Shown here piece after piece: positions 19,190 to 30,065 of a DNA stretch of 64,000 nt. The notes beneath the pieces are model-generated. The model saw only the letters and a program-made list of their open reading frames with translations, did not search any database and had not been told where the DNA came from. How positions within the stretch are numbered: position 1 is the stretch's first letter; every line of letters begins with the position of its first letter. Source of the DNA: Dracaena cambodiana (taxonomy: Eukaryota; Streptophyta; Magnoliopsida; Asparagales; Asparagaceae); assembly GCA_036321105.1 (NCBI GenBank), contig JAYEPQ010000014.1:6584889-6648888 (forward strand), read 5' to 3'. The translations under genes and the position numbers were made by a program.

Positions 19190-19578
19190 CGATCTTTATC
19201 AGCAAAAGTAACTCTAAGGAAGCCAGAAGCATATACTTTACAACATAGTTGTAGGTTTCAAGCCCTGGCTCCAAAACGTAAACTTTTGAAGGAGTTATAA
19301 GAATTCTGCGGCAACTCATTAAGTTTTCTTGAGGACCATTTCTCTTAGATGACAATCTCTGTTGCTTTCCAAAGTGATAGAGATAATTATCTAAGCGCTT
19401 GTAGCATGTCGATTTCAACTTGTGCATCTTCATTAGCATTCTTGTAGCAGTATCTTCAGATAATCCACTAAGAACTTTAAACAGATCATTGTTGACATTT
19501 GCAGAGAAGATCTTTTGCATGTGAACCAGGGAATTGAGCTGGAAAAGCACCTCGTCAGTGGTTAAACCAATCGCATTA
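19190..19578 (-). pseudogene. Captured RNA-dependent RNA polymerase (RDR) fragment, A2 copy
   Basis: The minus-strand frame reads DEVLFQLNSLVHMQKIFS, DLFKVLSGLSEDTATRML, KMHKLKSTCY, then NLMSCRRILITPSKVYVLEP, GLETYNYVVK. One base out of frame it continues YASGFLRVTFADKDR. The established plant RDR pattern is (F)xVLFxLNSLV ... ITPSKVYxxGPExExSNxVVK ... YASDFLRVTFVDEDW, so identity is well supported; similarity looks closest to the RDR3-5 type. RDRs convert single-stranded RNA to double-stranded RNA for silencing. This segment lies upstream of the catalytic Asp motif, so it has no polymerase activity. It is in sense orientation relative to A2. The frameshift after VVK also occurs in A1, which implies a defective ancestral capture. 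Confidence 0.8.
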
Positions 19579-19683
19579 AATGACGATGACTTGCGCCGGC
19601 AAGCTCAACACTCCGTGGAGGAGACTCGTCGTCTGGTTATTGGTGAGTCGATGAATAGGTTGAAGATTTTGGGAGAGCTATAA
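19573..19683 (+). pseudogene. Antisense gene, exon 2 remnant (A2 copy)
   Basis: 37 codons end at TAA 19681-19683 and read DDDLRRQAQHSVEETRRL then MNRLKILGEL. They align with the C-terminus of the A1 antisense exon (DDELRRQAQQTVEA, INQLRLLEGQ). The upstream coiled-coil half is missing: the RDR fragment abuts directly, so a deletion probably fused them. Confidence 0.6.
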
Positions 19684-19689
19684 CTCTCT

Positions 19690-19869
19690 CTTCTTTTGTA
19701 ACCTTTTGCTTTATAAATATAGATAACTCTTTTGACTCTTTATCTGTTGGCTTCAAGAATTTTGCTAGCTCAACAAATAGATGGTTCATAGTTTTGGTAA
19801 AACAATTCAAGGCTCATACCAGGATGATCGGATAAGGATCATTTAACTTAGACAAAAGCTCCTAATTGT
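19690..19869. other. A2 3' region link
   Basis: It contains a segment matching 5850-5930 of A1 (…CTTCAAGAATTTTGCTAGCTC) and the start of the tandem array. No gene is seen. Confidence 0.5.
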
Positions 19870-22845
19870 ACATGCCTTAGTTTGATGCAGTCAGTTCAAG
19901 ACTCTTATGCATAACTTGTACTGCACACACCAAAATGATCGGGTCAGGATCACCAGATTTCGATAGAGGTGCCTAATTGCACATGCCTAGTGTTCGATTG
20001 GAGGCGGTTCAAGGCTCTCATGCGTAACTTGAACTGCACAAACCAAGATGATCGGGTCAGGATCACCAGATTTCGACAGAGGCGCCTAATTGCACATGCC
20101 TAGTGTTTGATTGGAAACGGTTCAAAGCTCTCATGCGTAACTTGAACTGCACACACCAAGATGATTGGGTCAGGATTACCAAATTTGGGCAGAAGCGCCT
20201 AACTGCACATGCCTAGTGTTCGATTGGAGGCGGTTCAAGGCTCTCATGCGTAACTTGAACTGCACACACCAAGATGATCGGGTCAGGATCACCAGATTTC
20301 TGCAAAGGTGCCTAATTGCACATGCCTAGTGTTTGATTGGAGGTGGTTCAAGACTCTCATGCGTAACTTGAACTGCACATACCAAGATGATCGAGTCAGG
20401 ATCACCAGATTTCGGCAGAGGTGCCTATTTGCACAAGCCTAGTATTTGATTGGAGGCGATTCAATGCTCTCATGTGTAACTTGAACTTCACATACACAGA
20501 TAATCGGGTTAGGATCAGTAGATTTCGGCAGAGGCGCCTAATTGCACATGCTTAGTGTTTGATTGGAGGCGATTCAAGACTCTCATGCGTAACTTGAACT
20601 ACACACACCAAGATAATCGGGTCAGGATTACCAGATTTCGACAGAGGCACCTAATTACACATGCCTAGAGCTTGATTGGAGACGGTTCAAGGCTCTCATG
20701 CGTGACTTGAACTGCACACGCCAAGATGATCGGGTCAAGATCACCAGATTTTGACAGAGGCACCTAATTGCACATGCCTAGTGTTTGATTGGAGGCGGTT
20801 CAAGGCTCTCATGCGTAATTTGAACTGCACATACTAAGATGATCGGGTCAGGATCACCAGATTTCGGCAGAGGTGCCTATTTGCACATGCCTAGTGTATG
20901 GCTGGAGGCGGTTTAAGGTTCTCATGCGTAACTTGAACTGCACATACCAAAATGATCAGGTCAGGATCACCAGATTTCGGCAGAGACGCCTAATTGCACA
21001 TGCCTAGTGTTTGATTGGAGGCGGTTCAAGACTCTCATGCGTAACTTGAGCTGCACATACCAAGATGATCGGGTTAGGATCACCAGATTTCGGCAGAGGC
21101 GCCAAATTGCACATGCCTAGTGTTCGATTGGAGGCGGTTCAAGGCTCTCATGCGTAACTTGAACTGCTCACACCAAGATGATCGGGTCAAGATCACCAGA
21201 TTTTGACAGAGGCGCCTAATTGCATATCCTAGTGTTTGATTGGAGGTGGTTCAAGGCTCTCATGCATAACTTGAACTGCACATACCAAGATGATCGGTCA
21301 GGATCACCAGATTTCGGCAGAGGTGCCTATTTGCACATGCCTAGTATTTGATTGGAGGCAGTTCAAAACTCTCATGCGTAACTTTAACTGCACATACCAA
21401 GATGATCGGGTCATGATCACTAGATTTCAACAGAGATGCCTAATTGCACATGCCTAGTGTTTGATTGGAGGCGGTTCAAGGCTCTCATGCATAACTTGAA
21501 CTGCACACACCAAGATGATCGGGTCAGAATCACCAGATTTCGGCAGAGGCGCCTAATTGCACATGCCTAGTGTTTGATTGGAGGCGGTTCAAGGCTCTCA
21601 TGCGTAACTTGAACTGCACACACCAAGATGATCGGGTCAGGATCATCATATTTCGACAGAGCCACCTAATTGCACATGCCTAGTATTTGATTGGAGGGGG
21701 TTCAAGGCTCTCATGCGTAACTTGAACTGCACATACCAAGATGATCGGATCAGAATCACCAGATTTCGACAGAGATACCTATTTGCACATGCCTAGTGCT
21801 TGATTGAAGGCGGTTCAAGGCTTTCATGCGTAACTTGAACTGCACAAATCAAGATAATCAGGTCAGGATCACTAGATTTCGGCAGAGGCGCCTAATTGCA
21901 CATGCCTAGTGTTTGATTGGGGGCGGTTCAAGGCTCTCATGCGTAACTTTAACTGCACACACCAAGATGATCGGGTCAGGATCACAAGATTTCGGCAGAG
22001 GCGCATAATTGCACATGCCTAGTGTTCGATTGGAGGCGGTTCAAGGCTCTCATGCGTAACTTGAACTGCACACACCAAGATGATCGGGTCAGGATCACCA
22101 GATTTTGGCAGAGGCGCCTAATTGCACATACCTAGTGTTTGATTGGAAGCAGCTCAAGGCTCTCATGCGTAACTAGAACTGCACATACCAAGATGATCGG
22201 GTCAAGATCATATTTCGGCAGAGGTGCCTATTTGCACATGCCTAGTGTTTGATTGGAGGCGGTTCAAGGCTCTCATGCATAATTTGAACTGCACATATTA
22301 AGATGATCGGGTCAGGATCACTAGATTTCGGTAGAGGCACCTAATTGCACATGCCTAGTGTTTGATTGGAGGCGGTTCAAGACCCTCATGCGTAACTTGA
22401 ACTGCACATACCAAGATGATCGGGTCAGGATCACTAGATTTCGGCAGAGGCGCCTAATTGCACATGCCTAGTGTTTGATTGGACGCGGTTCAAGGCTCTC
22501 ATGCGTAACTTGAACTGCATACACCAAGATGATCGGGTCAGGATCACCAGATTTCGGCAGAGGCGCCTAATTGCACATGCCTAGTGTTTGATTGGAGACG
22601 GTTCAAAACTCTCATGCGTAAGTTGAACTGCACACACCAAGATGATCGGGTTAGGATCACCAGATTTCGGCAGAGGCGCCTAATTGTACATGCCTAGTGT
22701 TTAATTGGAGGCGGTTTAAGACTCTTATGCGTAACTTAAACTGCACATACCAAGATGATCGGGTGAGAATCACCAGATTTCGGCAAAGGTGCCTATTTGC
22801 ACATGCCTAGTCCAAGTGCTCATGTGCGTAACTTGAACTGGTGGA
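19870..22845 (-). repeat. Tandem array of 113-bp units (about 26 copies)
   Basis: On the plus strand units contain CACCAGATTTCGGCAGAGGC, GCCTAATTGCACATGCCTAG, TTTGATTGGAGGCGGTTCAA and GGCTCTCATGCGTAACTTGA with period 113. Copies differ by scattered point changes, with no obvious higher-order blocks by eye. The last part resembles LTR sequence at 17785-17815. Known Ogre-type elements carry such hypervariable 3' arrays, which can give rise to satellites. Confidence 0.95.
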
Positions 22846-22908
22846 TGGTTATACTCCTAGGGATCTGAACCAAATGTGACAGTTACTCTGTCATCATTCT
22901 GGTTTATT

Positions 22909-23097
22909 TTAGGCATAGTATTTCTTCAAAAATTTGCCATTGATCGGCATCATCATCTTATCGCCATTCTGGTTCATTAAGTGATAGGCTCCACTAGAGT
23001 ATACCATCTCCACAATAAACGGTCCTTCCCACTTGGGTTCAAATTTACTCTTAATCTTGTGGGTTAGAATCATTGGCCTTTTAATAGCCAGGACCAA
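22909..23097 (-). pseudogene. Integrase C-terminal end of A2, after the shared stop
   Basis: The minus-strand frame continues the integrase C-terminus (GDLVLAIKRPMI, KFEPKWEGPFIVE). It is separated from the upstream piece only by TAA, at the same codon as in A1 (1969-1971). It ends at TAA near 22909. Confidence 0.8.
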
Positions 23098-23100
23098 GTC

Positions 23101-24693
23101 TCCTTATTTAAAGGTCCTGGGTTTAACGTTCTTATTGAACGTTTGCGAGATACGGGCTTGATACAACTCAATTTGTTGTTGAGCCCTGAGACGTTTTTCA
23201 TCTAACGCCTCTAGTTCTTGTAATTTTTGTTGATGGCACTCTTCTGTCGTCATCTTTGTGGCTAAGGCCACTCTTAACGATGGTATCTGGATTTCGAGAG
23301 GCAAGACGGCCTCACTTCCATAAACCAAGGAGAATGGGGTAGCTTTTGTTGGGGTGCAAACGGTGGTGCGATAAGCCCACAATCACTCTCCTAGCTTTTC
23401 ATCCCAGTCCCGTTTGTTGGAAGAGATAAACTTCTAAAGGAGTTTAATGATCGTCTTGTTGAAAGCTTCGGCCAATCCATTTGCCACGGGGTTATATGGC
23501 GTTGAAGCAATATCTTTGATTCTGAACTTATCACGGAATCTTGAGAACCCCTGGCTGATGAATTGCGGTCCATTATCATGAATGATCATTCGGGGGACGC
23601 CAAAACATTAAATGGCATGATGCTTAATGAACTTAATCACATCTGTCGTTTTCACCTCTTTCATGGGCACGGTTCGGCCCATCTTGAAAAATATTATTGC
23701 AAGAATAAACCGATGTCCTCTGGATGACGGGGGAGTTATTGGCCCCACAATATCCATTCCCCATGCCTCAAATGACCAACTAGCAACGGTATTGTGCAAG
23801 TATTCTGGGGGTTGATGAATAAAATTGGCATGTACTTGACATTCATGGCACCGTTTAGCGTATGACATTGCCTCTGTAATCATTTTCGGACAGTAGTATC
23901 CCAGCCTTCTTATGCGGTCTCCGAGTTTTGGACCGGGCTGATGAGCTCCACACATTCCATCATGTGTTTCTCTCTGCACTTCATCTGCTTCTGCTTTTGA
24001 TATGCAGCGTAGCAGGAGACCATCACTTGACTTTCTGTATAAAGTTTGAAGTGTACGATCAAAGTAAAATCTCGGAGCCTTCCTCTTTATCGAGGCGGCT
24101 TCTTTTGGATCCTCTGACAGTATCCCATATAAGGCATAATCTATAAATGGAAATCGCCAATCATGGGGTTCCCGAGTTAAGCCTGTCTGGCACACCTCTT
24201 TGGTTTGGAACACCGTGTCTGGATGGAGGAGTTCTCTACTACCAATAGTGATGCTTTTAGCTTCACCTGGCGAGATTGCCAATGTTGCAGTTAGTGCGGC
24301 AAGAGCATCTGCATAGATGTTCTCATTCCGAGATATATGATAAATGTAAAACTGTTTAAAATATCCTGCTAGCTCAATAGCTAACTGATGATAGGAGATG
24401 AGGGCTTCATGTCTGACTTCATACTCACCCGTCATTTGGTTGACGATGAGCTTAGAGTCTCTATATGCCTCTAGATAGTTCACCCCTAGTTGTAGAGCCA
24501 TTTTTAAGCCGATAATGAGCGCATTGTATTCCGCCATATTATTCGTGCACGGTTCTGTTAATGAGTAACTGTTAGGCAGTATGTGTTTATATGGGGATAT
24601 CAGTACAACCCCCACTCCAGCAACAGATCGTCTGGCAGCACTGTCAAAGAACATCTGCCATGGTTGTTCTTTTCTAATTGTGTTCACCTCCAA
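23101..24693 (-). pseudogene. A2 second RNase H and integrase, broken
   Basis: 24693-23608 holds the second RNase H (WQMFFDSAARRSVAGVGVVL, NNMAEYNALI), the zinc-binding domain (GAHQPGPKLGDRIRRLGYYC, CHEC) and the first integrase Asp (WGMDIVG). The frame then breaks; 23579-23391 and 23382-23101 hold the rest in other frames (HDNGPQF-like region, VYGSEAVLPLEIQIPSLRVA). A1 reads the same protein as one frame, so A2 is degenerate. Confidence 0.85.
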
Positions 24694-24706
24694 CGTCTGT
24701 TTAGAG

Positions 24707-26041
24707 TTAGACCAAATTGGATGGTCTGCAAGAAAATCGGCGATCGCCTATCCCTTCATTGTCTTTCTGAGGAACGAAGTGTATATCATATGGCGATAGC
24801 AATAATGCCCATTTCGCCAATCGGCCGTTTAAGGATCCCGGTTTTGTCATCAGGATTTTCAAGGGGTTAACCCGTAAGATGACATGTATCGTTTGCCCTG
24901 AAAGATAGTGTCGCATTTTCTGAACAGCGAACACTAGAGCTAAATATTCTTTTTCAATCGGGGTATACCCACGCTCGGCCCCGATCATTGTTCTGCTTAA
25001 GTAATAAAGGGCGTGTTCATGGCCGTGCTTATTATATTGAGCAAGTAATGCTCCTAAAGCATCATCCATGGCCCTTACATATATAAGGAATGGCTGTCCA
25101 GGGACCGGTGACATAAGAACTGGAGGTTTAGTGAGATATTCTTTGAGATCGTCAAATGCCTGTTGACATGCCTCATCCCATACGAAAGAAACCCCCTTTT
25201 TCATGAGTCTGGAGAACGGTTGGCATCGCCCTGATAGGTTAGAGATAAAGCGCCGGATATAGGCTAGTTTTCCTTGTAACCCCCTTAACTTTTTAAGATT
25301 GCGGAGAGACGGCATCTCGTTGATCGCTTTTACTTTTTCAGGATCAAGGAAAATTCCTTCTGAAGTGATTATAGACCCAAGGAACTTCCCGCTACGCACC
25401 CCCATGAAAGACTTGGCAGGGTTCATCTTCAAGTGATGTTTTCGCATAAGATCGAGGACCGTTCTTAAATCATGAAGATGATCTTTTTTGTTCTTGCTTT
25501 TGACCGCTAAGTCATCCACATAACACTCTACCGTTTTGCGCAGGTGTTCTTTGAATATGACGCTCTTCGCTTATTGGTAAGTGGCACCAGCGTTCTTTAA
25601 TCCGAAAGGCATTACCGTATAACAATATATCCCCAGCGGTGTTCTGAAAGCCGTATGCTTTTCATCATTCGGGTACATTTTAATCTGGTTATAGCCTGAG
25701 AAGCCATCCATAAAGGACACCCTCTCATAACCGCAGGTGTTATCAATCATCACATCGGTGATTGGGAGTGGAAATTCATCCTTAGGGCATGCAGCATTTA
25801 GATCACGAAAGTCGATGCATATCCTGATTCTGCCGTTCTTCTTACGGACCGGCACTATATTAGCCACCCAATCAGGATGTTGTTCTTCACGAGTGAATCC
25901 GGATTTTATAAGCTTGTTGACCTCAGCAACTATTACCTCCATCAACTCTGGTCGAAAACGTCCTTGCTGTTGCTTTACTGGCTTGGCATCTTCTTTGATA
26001 TTTAGCCGGTGTGTGGCAATCTGAGGATCAAGACCGGGCAT
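24707..26041 (-). pseudogene. A2 reverse transcriptase and first RNase H, broken
   Basis: 26041-25571 has the RT fingers and palm: IRICIDFRDLNAACPKDEFP, FMDGFSGYNQIKMYP, MPFGLKNAGATYQ. The catalytic box lies at the break near 25519, where MDDLAVKSKNKKDH continues the frame. RT thumb and RNase H follow (GIFLDPEKVKAINEMPSLRN, YTPIEKEYLALVFAVQKM). A stop or frameshift between the halves disables it. Confidence 0.88.
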
Positions 26042-26106
26042 GTCTTCATAGCTCTATGCAAACACATCTATACATTCCTTGATAAGAGATATAAGTTCCT
26101 CCTTTT

Positions 26107-26688
26107 CTAAGAGAGTTGCGTGTTGCTTATGAAGATGGATTTTGGGTTCTCGTCCGTTCCCATATTGACTTGTACCAATTTATCTTCTGTGGGCGGGTCA
26201 CACTGTTCAAAGCGGACATCCCAAAGAGCATCCATGTGTTTAGCCCAGGAATCATCTTGAACATCAATTGGTTCCTCGTCGTTTCTGGTGCAGCTGAAAC
26301 CATATTTACCGTTAAAGATTGAAACCAAGCGTCGGTACTTTGATCCAAGTCATGGTCAAGTGGCCGAAGAGTTTTCTTCGTATTTGTGAGGTGATGAGGG
26401 AGGAGTAGATACATAACCCAACCCCCTGCGAGTCTTTTGATAATAGTCTGGGCTCTTTCCTCTCGGTCTAAACGAGGGTATGAGATTTCGTCGCCCTTTT
26501 CCAAAGTTTAATCCTGGTTTCTGGGTAAAATTATAACTCATCTTTTCCATCATTTGTCGGGATTTCTGTTCATATAAGTGAAATTGAGGTGATGTTTGCT
26601 CATCACTTTCACTGCTTTGTCTTTGTCGAGGTGACATTATTACTTTGCCGAACATGATCGGCTTTTGGGATCTCTGTCGAGGAGGCAC
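26107..26688 (-). pseudogene. A2 region between protease and RT
   Basis: Two overlapping minus-strand frames (26688-26356, Arg/Gln/Ser-rich; 26504-26127) have no domain I recognise. In Ogre elements the protease and RT are separated by such a segment and an intron is thought to be removed there. Splice sites were not established here. Confidence 0.45.
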
Positions 26689-26796
26689 TTCAAAAAAGTG
26701 ACCTTGTCCCTTTGTTATTTTTTATTGAGAGATGAGGGATGACTTAAGTGGCAAATGGTATGCCGCCAGAACTTCAAGTTCGGATAGGCCATCCAC

Positions 26797-27519
26797 TTAG
26801 GTGGAAGTACAAGAAGGTTCAGACTCTGTAGCTACAGCAGGCTCGTAGACTAACTTTATATTTTCATTGATAACCCACTCTTCCTCTACTACATCAGTTA
26901 CTTTATTATCAAAACTCAAATTAAAATCTATGTGGGGATTGATTTCATAGTCACCCCCATCGTTCTCTTCGGGAGGCTCGTACTCTGTATCCGCCCCGTT
27001 ACCGCTTTCGTCCAGCTTTTGAGGCTTGTTGAGGTTGTCGTTGGAGACTTCATGGGCTAGCTTGTAGAGCATAGCATCCGTGAAGTAGTTTTCCAGCCCT
27101 TTAAAAGATTGCCTATCTGCAACTAGTGTCCGGACTTCTCCTTGTTCATCACAGTATTTCATACACTGGTGGAGAGTCGACAGGACTATCATATAGGCGT
27201 GGATCCAAAGCCGTCCCAGTAAAATGTTGAAGGAAGTGTCTGCGTCAATGACGTAGCATGTGACATCTATTCTCAAATCCCCGATTTGACATCGGAGTCG
27301 GATCTTTCCAAGGGGACAGCTATCATTGGCATTAAACTCATATATTGTAGTATTAGTTGGTGTCAGGCAATGGGGAGAAATTCCCAATAACTGCATCAAC
27401 TTTCTGGGAATGACGCTTAGTGCAGACCCCGTATCAATCTGAATACGGTCCACCTTTGTGGATCCAACATATCCAGTGAAATATAAAGGCCTATTGTGCT
27501 TTATATTTCTTACCTGCAT
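26797..27519 (-). pseudogene. A2 aspartic protease
   Basis: 240 codons are open on the minus strand. They contain VDRIQIDTGSALSVIPRKLM, the DTGS active site of retroviral-type aspartic proteases, followed by ISPHCLTPTNTTIYEFN and NILLGRLWIHA (an LLG motif, usually ILLGRPWI). The protease would cut the polyprotein. The C-terminal third is acidic and unassigned. The frame itself is open but lies in a broken element. Confidence 0.85.
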
Positions 27520-27731
27520 ATCCTATGGAGAGAAAGTAATCCGTGGAACCTGCCTCCTCACTTGATGACAGTGGGGGCAAGAGTCCTGTTTTTGATCAGT
27601 TGGCTCGACAATCTAAGCTAGGAATGACTTAGAGTCTGCCAGGGCTTCTCTCAACGCCTCGCGAGTTGATTTCGATAATCGTAACAACTCGTACAGCGTG
27701 ACTCAAGCTGGAATATTAGCCAGCTGAGCTA

Positions 27732-28220
27732 TTATATCAAATTTGAAGGTAGTGTCCTTGACTCCATCTTTTCCAGGATTTTTTTGAAACGAAGCCCTTT
27801 CTGCATTGCAGGTTTTGCGAGTTCTCCGTATATATCTTTCGGGTCTACTCTGGTGTAGTCCTTAAGATATGTTTTACCCGATCGAGTGCCGGAAGGGCCT
27901 TTCCAATCTTGATGAGTGGCCATAGCCTCGGGCTCCTCTTCAGAGTCTGTAAATGTCCCTGCAATTACGTATTCATCTTTTATTTTCGCGGAAATAGCAT
28001 TGCTAGCCCGCTTTTTCCTTTGACCCCCTGCAATAGTCCACTGTCCATCCTGTAGTAAATCAGGGTGAACCCACATGACTTCCCCCTTTTGAGTTATTAC
28101 GGGGACAAGTCCTTCTTGTGCTTTATTATGCGGGTCATGGTTTTTCGTAACCAGCTTCCCCTTTGGTATTGGGGTCACCCCCGCTGGGAACTCATGGGTT
28201 CCGACCACTAGGGTTGCCAT
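27732..28220 (-). pseudogene. A2 linker between gag and protease
   Basis: The 162-codon frame includes HEFPAGVTPIPKGKLVTKNH and WKGPSGTRSGKTYLKDYTRV. It lies between the gag zinc knuckle and the protease in all likelihood as part of the gag-pro polyprotein. No catalytic motif is visible. Confidence 0.6.
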
Positions 28221-28238
28221 ATTGGCAGTGACTTTCTT

Positions 28239-29864
28239 TTATTCCTCTTTTAGTATTAGAATTCCAGCTTCTATCAGTGCTTGGATTCTATTCTTCAGAA
28301 GGTAACAATCCCTGGTAGGGTGTCCGACATTCCGGTGGTAGAGACAATAGTTGGGGTCGTTGGTTTTACCAGCGTCCTCCGGCTTCCTGTTCTCCGGGAG
28401 CTTCAACATTCCCTTCCTAAGAAGCAGATGAAAAAGTGTAGGTGTTTGCTCTGCCTTGAAAGTATAGGTCCTCTCTTGCTGGGGTCTATTCTGTCTCGCA
28501 CCCTTTTGATTTTGGGGCTTTAGGTTCGGAGGATTTGTCTTCTGTGGAGCTGCATCTGACGCCATCGCCGCACTCCCTTTATTCTTATTATTATTTTGGG
28601 TATACGACCTATTATTTCCAGTATTTCTTGATCCACGAGACTCTTCAACTCGACGGATCAAGTCCTCGGCTTGCTCTCCTTGTTTGAGCAAATCCTTCCA
28701 TGTCTTAGACTCTACGACCCCCATTTTTAGGAGCACATTAGTTTTAAGATTATGTCGACATGTCTCTACCAGAGTTTCCTGGACTATTCCGTGTTTGCAA
28801 TGTACGGACTTCTCCCGGAACCTTTCTATGAAGTCTTTTACCGTTTCTTATTCCCCTTGTTTAGTTACAAGGAGGGAATGAACTGTAATTTCGGTATCAT
28901 CCTCAAAGAAACATGCAAGAAATAGTTTTTCAACATCGAACCAGGTATTAATAGTACCTGGGGGCAGCTGCATAAACCAAGTAAAGGCAGGCCCTCGCAA
29001 GATACTTGCGAATACCTTGGTCATTACTGGGTCATTACCCATTAAATGCCCTGCTTGGGACAAGAAGTAGTAAATATATTGACTGGGAGATCCTTTCCCA
29101 TCATACGGCTCTAATTTGAGCGATTTATATTTTTCAGGGTATGGTGTCAAATCTCATTCAGGCGGATATGGTCTTAAGACCCCTGATTCTTTTAACTCCT
29201 TTTTGTGCATTAGTGCTTCGATTTGACTTTGCAACTTCTCTATTTTCTCTTCATATGGATCATGAAAAGAATACTTATCTTCGTCCTCATGTGTCGAGTG
29301 GGCTTTTTCTTCTTTATCTTCTTTGTTCATTTTATTGAACGGAGTTTCTTTTCCCTTTTTGACGTTATCCTCAACGATTTTTTGGGTATTCTCGACCACT
29401 TTTGAGAGCATCATTTTAAGATCCTCGATTGTCTTTTGTTGCTCTCGAATCATTTGTTCTTGAGCTTCAAATCTCTGATCGATATCGTCAGTTCTATTCA
29501 TCATATATGATGCTGATTTCAATTTGGATGATGCTGAAGAACGAGGAGAGACTATGGCCGAATTATCACTATCGTCATCATAAGAACTTTTCACGAGTTT
29601 CTTATAATTTCGGGCCGGGATAGCGCCTGATTTAAGTCGGGTAAAGTGACGGAGTTCTTCATCACTTGATTCTGAATTATCATCTCTTTCAATGACTTTC
29701 TTACCCTTGCCGACCATGTTGGAAGTTACAACTCTCCATTCTTCTCGGGGAGTAGCCTTTGTTTTCTTAGCAGGGTTTCTGTCTGACTTATTTAATCGGT
29801 CAAACACCAATACCATGTTCTTACTGCAGCAACAATTATCGATTACAGCGGATACCGCTGTCAT
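28239..29864 (-). pseudogene. A2 gag, broken into three frames
   Basis: 29864-29154 has a charged, coiled-coil-like N-terminal part (FEAQEQMIREQQKTIEDLKM). 29150-28848 is the retrotransposon gag core (YDGKGSPSQYIYYFLSQAGH, AFTWFMQLPPGTINTWFDVE). 28736-28239 ends with a zinc-knuckle-like CLYHRNVGHPTRDC (Cys-x2-His-x4-His-x4-Cys order). Gag packages element RNA. Three frames show decay. Confidence 0.85.
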
Positions 29865-29869
29865 AAGCT

Positions 29870-30060
29870 GTTAGCAGTGACAAGTCGGTTCAGATTGAAC
29901 TTGTTCTATACTTCTCTTTTTAGTTAAGTACTCCCTGAGATCAGTGACTTTAAACATGCAATTGTGGGACCCATTCAACTGTTGAGAGGGTCCAGGAGCC
30001 CACTGAAGCTTCTTGAGGTTAATGGAATCCAATTCTGGTCCATTAGTGTGACGATCAGCC
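29870..30060. other. A2 spacer between upstream ORF and gag
   Basis: It matches 63777-64000 of A3 in reverse complement (GGGCCC..., CTCTCAACxGTTGAGAGGGTC region). No gene is seen; it is a candidate leader or intron segment. Confidence 0.45.
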
Positions 30061-30065
30061 CTGAT

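Noticed and set aside
19870..22845. Centromeric satellite
   Set aside because: The array lies inside a defined retrotransposon between pol and LTR, is only about 3 kb long and has a related array in another copy.
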